A DNA stretch of 23,262 nt from Vicinamibacteria bacterium (GCA_016650185.1 JAENWE010000044.1:1-23262), one strand, 5' to 3'. Positions 15,242 to 23,107 are shown, counted from the first letter of the stretch. Program-made: numbers and translations. The notes: a model not told the origin generated them from the letters alone.

Positions 15242-15646
15242 TCATGGCGCGGTCACAAAGAAGAACATGAGCGGCAGCCACAGCTCATGGCCGTAAGGGG
15301 CCTTCCGGCCCGCGACCAGGATCTCGCTGCCCGGGCGGGCCCCGACCAGGGAGGCGACGTCACGCAGCAGGGACGCCTGTTCTGTCTCGAAGTCGGCCCG
15401 GTGCCTGGTGATCGAGCCCTCCTGGAAGGTGGTGAAAGACGCGGCCCGGGCGGATAGCCGCTTCGCCTCCATGACCGCGTCGTCCTCGGAGTCGTCGAAA
15501 ACCACCGACAGCGAGAAGGGCTTCTGCCGCCGGCCCGGATAGAGGATCTCCACCAGCTCGTCGGAGAGCCCTTCAATGTCCTCCTCGACTTTCGGCACCA
15601 CCGGGGGCAAGCGGTCAGCGAAGGTCTCAACGCGGTCCCTGGTCAT
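15242..15646 (-). CDS. Small hypothetical protein, unrecognised
   Basis: 134 aa and not recognised. The N-terminal half is acidic (VPKVEEDIEGLSDELVEILYPG) and is followed by a strand-helix pattern (FSLSVVFDDSEDDAVMEAKRLS) and a helix rich in charged residues. The final residues LWLPLMFFFVTAP are hydrophobic but too short and too close to the end for a sure membrane anchor. There is no signal peptide. No clear ribosome-binding site precedes the ATG at 15646, so the start is uncertain; upstream DNA is a 58-bp spacer after the M19 gene with no terminator seen. Codon use looks like its neighbours, and the 34-bp spacing to the MXAN_5187-like gene suggests it heads the operon that ends in purH. Confidence 0.6.
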   Translation of the reverse strand: MTRDRVETFADRLPPVVPKVEEDIEGLSDELVEILYPGRRQKPFSLSVVFDDSEDDAVMEAKRLSARAASFTTFQEGSITRHRADFETEQASLLRDVASLVGARPGSEILVAGRKAPYGHELWLPLMFFFVTAP

Positions 15647-15704
15647 ATTGATTGACGAAGCTTAGTGTTTCGGAGAAGTTCCTGGAGAGCCCCAAGCCGG
15701 GCGC

Positions 15705-16991
15705 CTACTTTCCCCCTCCATCCAGGGCCTCAATGGTGGCGAGGGAAGGAGGGCGCTCGCTCTTGAGACGCGCCGCGACCTGTTCGTTGCTCGCCCAGAC
15801 CCGGAGGATGTTTTCACCCGCGAGCTTCTTGACGTCCGCATCGGTCCAGCCCCGGCGGAGGAGTTCCGCGATCAGCGCCGGATATTTCGAGACATCCTCC
15901 AGGCCATCGGGTAGTTGGTCGGTGCCGTCGTAGTCTCCGCCCAGGCCGACGTGGTCGATGCCCGCAATCCTGCGGATGTGCTCGATGTGATCGGCAACTT
16001 GCGACAGGGTTGCGTTTTTGGTCTTGAACTGAGCGGTAACCGCGTCAGTGATCCGCGTCTTCTCCGCTTCATCGCTCACGCCTTCGAGCCCCGCCTTCAG
16101 AGCTTCGCGGCGGAGGCGGCCGTTCGTGGCCACGTCCTCCGCTATGAAGCCCGGAACGAATGTGACCATAACCACGCCTCCGTTGGAGCCGAGCTTGCGC
16201 AGGATGGTGTCCGGCACGTTCCTCGGAACATCGCAAAGCGCACGCGCGGAACTGTGAGAGAAGATGACCGGCGAGGCGCTGACGCGAAGGGCGTCGTCCA
16301 TGGTGTCGGGGGAGGTGTGAGACAGATCGACCATCATGCCGAGACGGTTCATCTCGCGAACGACCTCCTCGCCAAACCTGGTAAGCCCGCCATGGGTCGG
16401 CGCCTCGGCCGCCGAGTCCGCCCAATCAAGAGTGACATTGTGAGTGAGGGTCATGTACCTGACCCCCAGCGCATAGAAGGCACGCAGGGCGCCCAGCGAA
16501 TTTTCGAGGGCATGACCGCCCTCCATTCCCAACATCGAGGCCACCTTGCCCCGGCGGAAGATCGGCATCACCTGCGAGGCGTTCACCGCAAGTTCCAGGC
16601 GGTCCGGATACTTCTGGATCACCCGCCGGGCAATCTCAATCTGTTCCAGTTGCACCTTCGCGTATCCAAGCTTTTTCGTCTCTCCCTCGCCCGGAATGTA
16701 CACGGACCAGAACTGTCCGCCCAGCATGCCCTGAGCCATCCGTGGAAGATCCGTCTGGCCCGGGGAAGGCGCCTGCGTCCTGAGGTCGTGGCTCTCGACG
16801 TCGAATGGTTTTTCTTTGGAGATCCGGATCGCCCAGGGGACGTCGTTGTGCCCGTCAATGAGCGGGGACACCTTGAGGATGGCGCGCGCCCGCACCAGGA
16901 AAGGGTCGGTGGCCGGACGAGGCGTCTGCTGGGTCACGACGGGAGAGGCCCCCTGAAGAAGTGTGAGGACGGCGAGTGTGGTGGTGATCAT
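15705..16991 (-). CDS. Membrane dipeptidase (M19 family), exported
   Basis: 428 aa renal-dipeptidase-type zinc enzyme hydrolysing dipeptides, often including those with a C-terminal D-residue. Ligands are visible: H48 and D50 in IDGHNDVPW, E157 in GMEGGHAL, H225 in VDLSHTSPD, H246 in FSHSSAR and D353 in GGDYDGTDQLPDG. I chose the ATG at 16991 because GAGGA lies just upstream and the protein then begins with a signal peptide (MITTTLAVLTLLQGASPVVTQQ). An in-frame ATG at 17126 would add 45 Ser/Arg-rich residues unlike any signal. With the M18 and M24 enzymes it completes a set of exported peptidases. It is separated from the pilus-like cluster by a 227-bp spacer and is probably transcribed alone. 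Confidence 0.93.
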   Translation of the reverse strand: MITTTLAVLTLLQGASPVVTQQTPRPATDPFLVRARAILKVSPLIDGHNDVPWAIRISKEKPFDVESHDLRTQAPSPGQTDLPRMAQGMLGGQFWSVYIPGEGETKKLGYAKVQLEQIEIARRVIQKYPDRLELAVNASQVMPIFRRGKVASMLGMEGGHALENSLGALRAFYALGVRYMTLTHNVTLDWADSAAEAPTHGGLTRFGEEVVREMNRLGMMVDLSHTSPDTMDDALRVSASPVIFSHSSARALCDVPRNVPDTILRKLGSNGGVVMVTFVPGFIAEDVATNGRLRREALKAGLEGVSDEAEKTRITDAVTAQFKTKNATLSQVADHIEHIRRIAGIDHVGLGGDYDGTDQLPDGLEDVSKYPALIAELLRRGWTDADVKKLAGENILRVWASNEQVAARLKSERPPSLATIEALDGGGK

Positions 16992-17218
16992 GAATCCTCG
17001 GAATCGACGATGCCGGAGCGATGCGCCTCGGCCCGCGACAAGCTTAGAGCTTGAAGTCGATCTGAATGGCAACCCAGGCACGACCCGGCTGGCCATGAAT
17101 CCGGGAACGAGAAAGCCGTGAATCATCTTTTTCGTCTGAGCGGCCTCGATGGTCGCCGCGGCCTTGCTCGCGGAAGCCCGAGGAACCCAAGCCGAGGACG
17201 AAAGGGACGAGCGAGGCT
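16992..17218. other. 227-bp intergenic spacer between PilO/P-like and M19 genes
   Basis: No complete gene fits here. Minus-strand frames are open over the whole spacer but are rich in Ser, Arg and Gly. One frame ends in a short motif that looks like the end of an outer-membrane receptor (see the separate entry). The promoter of the M19 gene should lie within it, but no convincing -35/-10 pair was seen. Confidence 0.5.
17044..17178 (-). pseudogene. Possible remnant of a TonB-dependent receptor C-terminus
   Basis: On the minus strand one frame ends HGQPGRAWVAIQIDFKL followed by TAA at 17046-17044. A QPGR-x-W/F-x-x-x-x-x-x-F ending is typical of the last beta strand of TonB-dependent receptors, with a final aromatic residue close to the stop. 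About 26 codons before it (GFREQGRGDHRGR...) are basic and do not look like a barrel. The frame has no start, no ribosome-binding site and no upstream barrel strands, so if real it is a fossil left by deletion. It may be chance. Confidence 0.2.
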
Positions 17219-18076
17219 TTAACGGCCCGCCTTCAGTACGAACTGCTCAAGCGAACCCGACTTGAAGACAGCCCCTAGATCTCGGTCAATCGATACGCAG
17301 GTCCAGCCCTCCACCTGGTCCCCCACAGAAACCACCCGGACCTCGCCCCCGGCGGCCACGGAAACACGGTTCCTCCCGTCCGCGGTCAGAAATGCAATCA
17401 GGGTAAAAGGCGGCGCCTTGTCGGGTGCAAACTCCGGGGCCGAGGGCACGAACGGCGCGCCCGTAGCCGGGAGTCTGCGAGCCTGAGCCGGCCTCGGGCC
17501 CGACGGGCGGTCCGCGGCCCTGGGGACCGTCTCAGGGGGACCAGGGTCGGGCGGAGCGGGACAAGGCGCAGGAGTGGCCATGAGAGAGGGGGGCAACGTA
17601 TCCAGAGCGCCCGCACTGGCCGAAACAATCCATCTCCCCCGGTTGTTGCGCAGAAAGGCGGAGCGGAGAAACCCGCCGCGCCCCGGTTCACCCAGCCTGC
17701 GGAGGAGTTCCGCCACCACCCCCTTCGTCCCTTCGGCCTCGACCAGCGCCCCTCCCGCCGGGCCGCCGGTTACCGAAAGGCTGAAGGGAGACAGGGCCAA
17801 TCCGGCGGTTGAAGCCACGGTTCTCTGTCGAAGAGCGGCCGGATCGGAGGACGCGCGGCAGGCGGAGACGAGGGCCTCTCCGACCCGCGCTCGCAGCTTC
17901 TGAATTTCCCCCGCCGCGCTCTCCGAGTTCAGACGATCGCGACGCACTCGCCCTTGTCGGGCGAGACGATTCTCCTGTTCGACTCGCGTCGGCGTGATCA
18001 AGCTGAACCATAAGAGCGCCACGCCAAGCCACGGAAGCACGGAAGCCCAGACGCGAACGCCCTGACGTCCCGTCAC
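17219..18076 (-). CDS. PilO/GspM-like protein fused to a PilP/GspC-like C-terminal domain
   Basis: 285 aa bitopic inner-membrane protein. Order: short cytoplasmic tail, one membrane helix (residues about 9-28, VWASVLPWLGVALLWFSLIT), a charged coiled-coil stretch (30-72), a GspM/PilO-like alpha-beta domain (about 85-158: GLALSPFSLSV, GALVEAEGTKGVVAELLRRLG, GGFLRSAFLRNNRGRWIVSA), and a Pro/Ala-rich linker (165-218). A C-terminal domain (about 222-285: FTLIAFLTADGRNRVSVAAGGEVRVVSVGDQVEGWTCV...) resembles the homology-region domain of PilP and GspC, including the G-D-x-V-x-G-W turn. In standard systems these are two proteins. It overlaps pilN by 4 bp. Family assignment rests on topology and order more than on strict motifs. 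Confidence 0.65.
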   Translation of the reverse strand: MTGRQGVRVWASVLPWLGVALLWFSLITPTRVEQENRLARQGRVRRDRLNSESAAGEIQKLRARVGEALVSACRASSDPAALRQRTVASTAGLALSPFSLSVTGGPAGGALVEAEGTKGVVAELLRRLGEPGRGGFLRSAFLRNNRGRWIVSASAGALDTLPPSLMATPAPCPAPPDPGPPETVPRAADRPSGPRPAQARRLPATGAPFVPSAPEFAPDKAPPFTLIAFLTADGRNRVSVAAGGEVRVVSVGDQVEGWTCVSIDRDLGAVFKSGSLEQFVLKAGR

Positions 18077-18606
18077 CGAACACCCCCACGAGGACGATGG
18101 ATCGCGTTCACGGTAGCCTTGACCAGACCGGGGCGGCTCTCGGAGCCGGGCTTGATGTCCGAAAAAGCGGGTGACTTGGACAAGGCGCTCAGAAACCGGT
18201 CGTAGGCGTGCGGGGTGGCGGCCACCACGCTCAAATCAACTCGGGTCGTCGCATCGGGCAGATACTCGAGCTTGAGGCTGGTCAGGGAGACGCCATCGGG
18301 CAGAAGCGCATCGAGGTCGGAGAGAACGTGGTCAGGCGAGGACTCGACGCTCGCCACCGCGACCAGAAGATCGCCGTTCGTTTGCAGGCTTCGCCGAGTC
18401 TCTTCGACGGACCTTGTGGCCTCGGTGACGGCCGCCCTCGCCCGCTCCAGAGCGAGCTCCGCGGAACGGGCCGACCACCACTCGGTCCCCGCCAGGCCCA
18501 GCGCGTAGGACAGAGCCACGTATCCGGAAACCTGGACGACTCTCCAGAACGCGGCGGTCGGGTCGGCACTCCCGCGCGAGCCGAACTCCGGAAGTCCGAG
18601 ACTCAC
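18073..18606 (-). CDS. PilN-like (fimbrial assembly / GspL C-terminal type) protein
   Basis: 177 aa. A short cytoplasmic N-terminus (SLGLPEFGSRG) is followed by one membrane helix (residues about 24-41, VVQVSGYVALSYALGLAG), a heptad-like coiled coil (46-80, ARSAELALERARAAVTEATR) and a ferredoxin-like periplasmic domain. Within that domain LLPDGVSLTSLKLEY and HAYDRFLSALSKSPAFSDI match the PilN pattern LP-x-x-(V/I)-x-L-x-x-L followed by a helix ending F-x-(D/N)-(I/V/P). PilN normally recruits PilM through its N-terminus and pairs with PilO. The gene overlaps both neighbours by 4 bp (ATGA on each side), which supports a complex made in fixed ratio. Confidence 0.72.
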   Translation of the reverse strand: MSLGLPEFGSRGSADPTAAFWRVVQVSGYVALSYALGLAGTEWWSARSAELALERARAAVTEATRSVEETRRSLQTNGDLLVAVASVESSPDHVLSDLDALLPDGVSLTSLKLEYLPDATTRVDLSVVAATPHAYDRFLSALSKSPAFSDIKPGSESRPGLVKATVNAIHRPRGGVR

Positions 18607-19448
18607 CGGCTCGTCCTTGCGTGGAAAACGGCCAGGAAGGGAAACTGTTGAGGATCAGCGCCCTCCAGAGTCGAACCCTCGAATGCCGGATGAACCTCGG
18701 CGTCTTGGACCCGACTCCGCAGACTCTCGATATCTTGGCCGAGAGCGCGAATCTCCCTCAGGCCCGGTGTCGCTCGCCGGGCCTCGTCGAGCGACCGCTG
18801 CGCCCGATCCTCGCCCTCCAGAAGGAGACGAAGGTGAATGGCGTCCACCACGCCGCTCTGGTTACGAACCGCGATGGCGCAGGCCGAGTCTCCGAAAATC
18901 AGATCAACCAGAAGGGGGCGGGGGGGCAGACCGCGAAGGGCGGCGGACAAAGCCGAGGTGATGTGAGGTCTCTTGAAACCCAGGGTAGCCATCACGGCTT
19001 CAGTTTCCAGGACCACGGTCTTGAGAATGGCCTGAGCCAGCACGACGCCCGCCCCGATTGAGGGGGAGGCCTCCGTTCGAACCTCGGCCTGCGCAACCGG
19101 AAAAGGGAGCAGCGCCGCCACTCGGAAACGCACCGCGTCGGCCTCGTCCACATCCGCATCCCGAGCCTTCAAAAGGCCGGCGAGGTCCACGATCGACGGG
19201 AACGCGGCGCCGAGCGGCAGGAGAATCGTCGCATCTGTGGTGGGCGCACGCAAGGCGCGGACGAGGCGTGAGACGGCGGCGGCCGAGTCGGCAAGCACGT
19301 CTTTGAAGAGGGCGGCCTGGGTCGCCTGGGAGCCAAACCGCTCGAAGGCGAAACGCAGAAGGCGTGGGCCGCCAAAGGTCTCGTGGAACACCGCCACGGC
19401 GGCGCTGCGCGTATCCACAAAAACAAGCGCCCTCTCGGAGAACCACAT
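18603..19448 (-). CDS. PilM-like / GspL cytoplasmic-domain-like actin-fold protein
   Basis: 281 aa, soluble, no signal or membrane helix. Phosphate-1-like strand ALVFVDTRSAAVAVF (residues 7-21) and phosphate-2-like strand PLLVDLIFGDSACAIAV (178-194) suggest the ASKHA (actin) fold of PilM. The segment DADAVRFRVAALLPFPVAQAEV (about 102-123) matches the PilM motif in which E-x-x-x-(Y/L)-(I/L)-PF precedes the ATPase core. Many canonical PilM residues are not recognisable, so this is a divergent member, and ATP binding is unproven. It is the first gene of the three, with AGGA 5 nt before the ATG. It lies divergent from fusA2 with 233 bp between. Secretin, PilB and pilin genes are not in the window. 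Confidence 0.68.
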   Translation of the reverse strand: MWFSERALVFVDTRSAAVAVFHETFGGPRLLRFAFERFGSQATQAALFKDVLADSAAAVSRLVRALRAPTTDATILLPLGAAFPSIVDLAGLLKARDADVDEADAVRFRVAALLPFPVAQAEVRTEASPSIGAGVVLAQAILKTVVLETEAVMATLGFKRPHITSALSAALRGLPPRPLLVDLIFGDSACAIAVRNQSGVVDAIHLRLLLEGEDRAQRSLDEARRATPGLREIRALGQDIESLRSRVQDAEVHPAFEGSTLEGADPQQFPFLAVFHARTSR

Positions 19449-19681
19449 GAAGTCCTAATCTTAGTGCCCCGATCGCCGCTTGCGATGCGGCCCGAAGCGA
19501 TGGGACACCCCAAAGGGCGGCCCCTGGCCGAGTACCTGCGCGGAATTGCGCACCGGGCGCGCAAGGCGCGGTTTGCATCAGCGAACCCCTTGACCCCTTC
19601 GCTAAGATGTCATGAGTTACCGAGGTTGCATCGCTTCAAATTCTCTGGCTTCTGCCGAGGCCGGGCCCAGATGGAGGTCGT
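19449..19681. promoter_or_regulatory. 233-bp divergent promoter region between pilM-like and EF-G2 genes
   Basis: Holds the starts of two divergent transcripts. For the plus strand, GGAGG lies 4-5 nt before the EF-G2 ATG, and a TTGACC occurs near 19592, but no -10 box fits at 16-18 nt. CTAAGAT elements occur on both strands, one near 19600 (plus) and one near 19460 (minus), each a passable -10 without a clear -35. An open frame reading across this region on the plus strand is not convincing as a gene. Confidence 0.4.
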
Positions 19682-21784
19682 ATGAAGGCTTTCGAGAGCG
19701 CTCAGATCCGGAACGTGGCCTTCGTGGGCCACGGGGGATGCGGGAAGACATCGCTGGTTGCGACCGCCCTCCACGCCATGGGAGTGACGCCGAGGTTGGG
19801 GCGCGTGACCGACGGAACCGCGGCCACCGACTTCGACGCAGAGGAAATTGAGCGCAAGATCTCGATTCAGACCTCGGTGGCGAGCGGAGACTGGTCCAGC
19901 ACTCGGATCAATCTCATCGACACCCCCGGTTATGCCAACTTTGTGGGGGAGGCGCTCTCCGCCTTGCGGGCCGCCGACGCCGCCATCGAAGTGGTGGACG
20001 CGGTCGCGGGGCCGGAGGTGCAGACCCATCGGCTCTTTCACGCCGCCGAGGACGCGGACCTTCCCCGACTATTCGTGGTCAATCGGATGGATCGGGAAAA
20101 TGCCTCCTATGGGCACACCATCGACGCCTTGCGAAAGGCCTTTGGAAGAGCGGTGATGCCGATCGCCTTCCCCCTCGGCGAGGCCAGCGGGTTTGCCGGC
20201 GTGGTCGACCTGATCACATCCATGGCCTTCGAGTTCGAAGCCGACGAGAGCGGAAACTTCAAAGAGCACAAGATGCCAAAGGACCTGGCGGAGGCGACCG
20301 CACGCTTCCGTCAGGAACTGGTCGAGCAGGTGGCGGAAACAGATGAGGCGCTCATGGCGGAGTTCTTCGACCAGGGGACGCTCACCCCCGAATCCCTGGC
20401 CAGAGGCCTCAAGAAGGCTTGCCATCTGGGCCAGATCTTTCCCGTCGTCCCTTGCTCTTCGCTCAAGAACATCGGAGCGGCCCAGCTTCTGAATAACATC
20501 GTAGCCTATCTCCCGAGCCCCTCCGAACGGCCCGACGTCAAGGGTCACGGCCTCGCCGGTGACGAGAGTCGGCCGTGCTCGGTCGACGCCCCCGCGTCGG
20601 CCATCGTCTTCAAGACCATTTCTGATCCTCACGCGGGCCGGCTGTCTTTCGTGCGCGTGGTTTCCGGCCGCTTCAACCACGACCTCACCATCACGATCTC
20701 CAGCCGTGATGTCCAGGAACGGGTGGGGGCTCTTTCTCACGTTGTCGGAAAGGCGCTCGAGACCGCCACCGAGCTCATCGCCGGAGACATCGGCGTGATC
20801 GCCAAACTCAAAGAGGCTCACACCGGAGACACCCTGTCCGATAAGGCGCATCCCATCACCTTCCCGGCCTTCGAATGGCCCGAAACCCTCACCACCTTCG
20901 CCATCGAGCCCAAGTCGCGAGGCGACGACGACAAAATCGGCGTGGCCATGCATCGGCTGATGGAGGAAGACCCGGTCTTGAAGCTCGAACACGCGACCGA
21001 AACCCACGAGTTGCTGCTACGCGGCCTGGGGCAACTCCACATCGAAACCGTGGTCTCCAAGCTGGCCAAACGCTACAAGGTCGAGGTCAGCCTGCGGCGG
21101 CCCACCATCCCCTACCGCGAAACCATCAAGGGTTCCGCCGATGGCCACGGCCGGCACAAGAAGCAAACCGGCGGTCACGGGCAATTTGGCGACTGCAAGA
21201 TCACCATGCGGCCCCTCGCGCGCGGCGAGGACTTCCGGTTTGTGAACGGCACCTTCGGGGGGTCCATTCCGAGAAACTTTCTGCCCGCCATCGAGAAGGG
21301 TATCCAAGAGAGCCGGAAGCGCGGCGTCATCGCCGGGTGCCCCATGGTCGATTTCGAGGTCGAGGTCACCGACGGCCAGTATCACGATGTGGACTCCTCC
21401 GAAATGGCGTTCAAGATCGCGGGTTCTCTCGCCTTCAAGGACGCGGTGGCGAAGTGCCGCCCGACGCTTCTCGAACCGATGATGTCGGTGGAGGTGGTCA
21501 TGCCCGAGGAGTTCGCGGGCGCCGTCATGGGCGATCTGTCGAGCCGGCGAGGCCGGCCTCAGGGGATGGAGCCGTTTCGGGACGCTCAGAAGATCCGGGC
21601 CGAGGTGCCCCTCGCCGAACTGGGAACGTTCGATCAGGACCTCACATCGCTTACCGGAGGACGCGGTTCCTTTCATATGGAGCTGATCCGCTACGATGAG
21701 GTGCCGGGACACCTTCTGGAGAGGGTGGCGGCCGAGATCCGGGCGCATCGGCCCGGAGACCATCACAAGGAAGAGGAGTCGTAA
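19682..21784 (+). CDS. fusA2: Elongation factor G-like GTPase, EF-G2 / FusA2 type
   Basis: 700 aa translational GTPase with the five EF-G domains. G1 is VGHGGCGKTSL (residues 15-25), G2 lies near ERKISI (57-62), G3 is DTPGYANF (80-87), G4 is NRMD (134-137) and G5 is PCSSL. Later domains show IAKLKEAHTGDTLSD (domain II), LLRGLGQLHIETVVSKLAKRYKVEV (III), the GHGQFGDCKITMRPL and FGGSIPRNFLPAIEKGIQE blocks (IV) and EPMMSVEVVMPEEFAGAVMGDLSSRRGRPQGME (V). The usual catalytic His of DTPGH is Tyr (Y84) here, as I recall for the EF-G2 group of Thermus; the P-loop carries Cys20. It is therefore an accessory, not the main, EF-G. GGAGG lies 4-5 nt upstream. The stop abuts the tonB-like start with no gap. 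Confidence 0.9.
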   Translation: MKAFESAQIRNVAFVGHGGCGKTSLVATALHAMGVTPRLGRVTDGTAATDFDAEEIERKISIQTSVASGDWSSTRINLIDTPGYANFVGEALSALRAADAAIEVVDAVAGPEVQTHRLFHAAEDADLPRLFVVNRMDRENASYGHTIDALRKAFGRAVMPIAFPLGEASGFAGVVDLITSMAFEFEADESGNFKEHKMPKDLAEATARFRQELVEQVAETDEALMAEFFDQGTLTPESLARGLKKACHLGQIFPVVPCSSLKNIGAAQLLNNIVAYLPSPSERPDVKGHGLAGDESRPCSVDAPASAIVFKTISDPHAGRLSFVRVVSGRFNHDLTITISSRDVQERVGALSHVVGKALETATELIAGDIGVIAKLKEAHTGDTLSDKAHPITFPAFEWPETLTTFAIEPKSRGDDDKIGVAMHRLMEEDPVLKLEHATETHELLLRGLGQLHIETVVSKLAKRYKVEVSLRRPTIPYRETIKGSADGHGRHKKQTGGHGQFGDCKITMRPLARGEDFRFVNGTFGGSIPRNFLPAIEKGIQESRKRGVIAGCPMVDFEVEVTDGQYHDVDSSEMAFKIAGSLAFKDAVAKCRPTLLEPMMSVEVVMPEEFAGAVMGDLSSRRGRPQGMEPFRDAQKIRAEVPLAELGTFDQDLTSLTGGRGSFHMELIRYDEVPGHLLERVAAEIRAHRPGDHHKEEES

Positions 21785-23086
21785 ATGAAGTTGAGACCGT
21801 CGCCAAAAACCGTCGCGACGCTGCGGGTGATCGCGTCGGGAGTTCTTCTCTCCTCGCTGACTCCTTGGGCCATGGCCCAGGATCCGCCGCCTGCGGTCAC
21901 CGCCCCCGTGGTGAGAGACGCCAAGGTGGCCGGCCAGGATGTGCCGGTGCCCACGAGGAAGAAGTACGTCGCTCCTCAGTATCCAGCGGCGGCCGCGGCG
22001 GAGGGCATTCGCGGGATCGTGATACTCGAAATCACCATCGGAGAAGACGGCCGTGTGCAGGACGCCCGCGTAACCCGCTCCATCCCTGGCCTGGATGAGG
22101 CTGCGTTGAACGCCATCAGGCTGTGGGAGTACGAAGTCACCAAGGTGGCCGGGAAGCCCGTCAAAGTGCTGCTGTCTCAGTCGATCACCTTCGCGATGAG
22201 GCTCCCAGATCTTCAACGGGAGATGGGCGTACCCGAGCTCAAGAGCGGAGGCGCGCCGCCCGTCCCTGCTAGTCTCGCCACTCCGGCAAACGCGTCGGTC
22301 GCGGTCACGCTTGGTTCCCAGGGCGAGGTCCAAGAAGCCGCCGTCCTGGACGGCGACTCCGTGGTCAGCGAGGCCTTGCTGCGAGCGGTGAAGTCCTGGC
22401 GGTTCCTGGTGACCCAAGGAGCCCCGCCCGCCTCCTTCACCATCCGCGCCGATTGGGCTCCCGGACCGCCACCCTCCCTGGTCCTAAAGGCCTTCGACTT
22501 TAGATCTGGCGCGGCTTCCGCGACCTCCGCACCACTTGTTCGCGCGGACGGCGCTCCCACCCGGGCCACCGGAGCCACCGCCCCTCCGCCCGCGACCGCC
22601 GCCACGGCTCCTCCTCAGGCTCCGGCCGGCGCTCCGGTTGCTTCTCCGACTTCTGCGTTGGAGACTCAGAAGCCGGCTGCGCCCCCGACCGCCCCGGAGG
22701 GCCCACAGGCCCCATCACCGGCGGTGGAGACGGAGGTGCTCCCCGCTCGGGTCGCACCGCCAGCCAAGGAAGAAGGTGTGTCCAACGTAGCCGACGTGAC
22801 GATCGGTGACAACATTCCGGACCTGGTCAAGGGCCGCCATCCCACCTGGCCCCCGTTGGCGCGACTCGGCAACATCACCGGCGAGGTGGTCGTCCGCTTC
22901 TCGGTGGATCTGGCCGGAAAAGTCACCACCCACTCGACTGAGGGCCCAGAGATGTTGAAGGAGGCCGCGGAGCAGGCGGTGGGCACGTGGCTCTTCCGCC
23001 GGACCGCCATTGACCGGCTGCATCTCATCGCGACCTTCAAGTTCGGCGCCGACCGATCCATGGCGCGGGTCGAACGCGCGCCGTAG
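21785..23086 (+). CDS. Exported protein with three TonB C-terminal-like modules
   Basis: 433 aa. Signal peptide to about residue 31 (VIASGVLLSSLTPWAMAQ), then module 1 (about 60-140: YVAPQYPAAAAAEGIRGIVILEITIGEDGRV... LWEYEVTKVAGKPV). Module 2 (about 168-225: ASVAVTLGSQGEVQEAAVLDGD... AVKSWRFLV) lacks the leading YP-x-x-A strand. A Pro/Ala/Thr linker covers about 245-330, and module 3 about 348-422 (HPTWPPLARLGNITGEVVVRFSVDLAGKV... AVGTWLFRR). Each repeats the TonB_C pattern of G-x-V-x-(V/L)-x-(F/I)-x-(V/I)-x-x-x-G-x-V and a W-x-(F/Y) strand. The protein has no non-cleaved anchor with the conserved His of energy-transducing TonB, so direct coupling to ExbBD is doubtful. Its ribosome-binding site (GAGGAG) is inside the end of fusA2 and its ATG touches that stop codon, so it is translationally coupled. 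Confidence 0.85.
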   Translation: MKLRPSPKTVATLRVIASGVLLSSLTPWAMAQDPPPAVTAPVVRDAKVAGQDVPVPTRKKYVAPQYPAAAAAEGIRGIVILEITIGEDGRVQDARVTRSIPGLDEAALNAIRLWEYEVTKVAGKPVKVLLSQSITFAMRLPDLQREMGVPELKSGGAPPVPASLATPANASVAVTLGSQGEVQEAAVLDGDSVVSEALLRAVKSWRFLVTQGAPPASFTIRADWAPGPPPSLVLKAFDFRSGAASATSAPLVRADGAPTRATGATAPPPATAATAPPQAPAGAPVASPTSALETQKPAAPPTAPEGPQAPSPAVETEVLPARVAPPAKEEGVSNVADVTIGDNIPDLVKGRHPTWPPLARLGNITGEVVVRFSVDLAGKVTTHSTEGPEMLKEAAEQAVGTWLFRRTAIDRLHLIATFKFGADRSMARVERAP

Positions 23087-23107
23087 TATCAGGACCCCGG
23101 GAGCAAG

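Noticed and set aside
19383..19685. Plus-strand open frame of 100 codons leading into the EF-G2 start
   Set aside because: Overlaps the pilM-like gene in antisense, has basic low-complexity composition and no ribosome-binding site; treated as promoter region.
21017..22417. 466-codon minus-strand open frame across the EF-G2/TonB junction
   Set aside because: It is antisense to EF-G domain motifs and to the TonB modules, with no ribosome-binding site; a GC-driven shadow.
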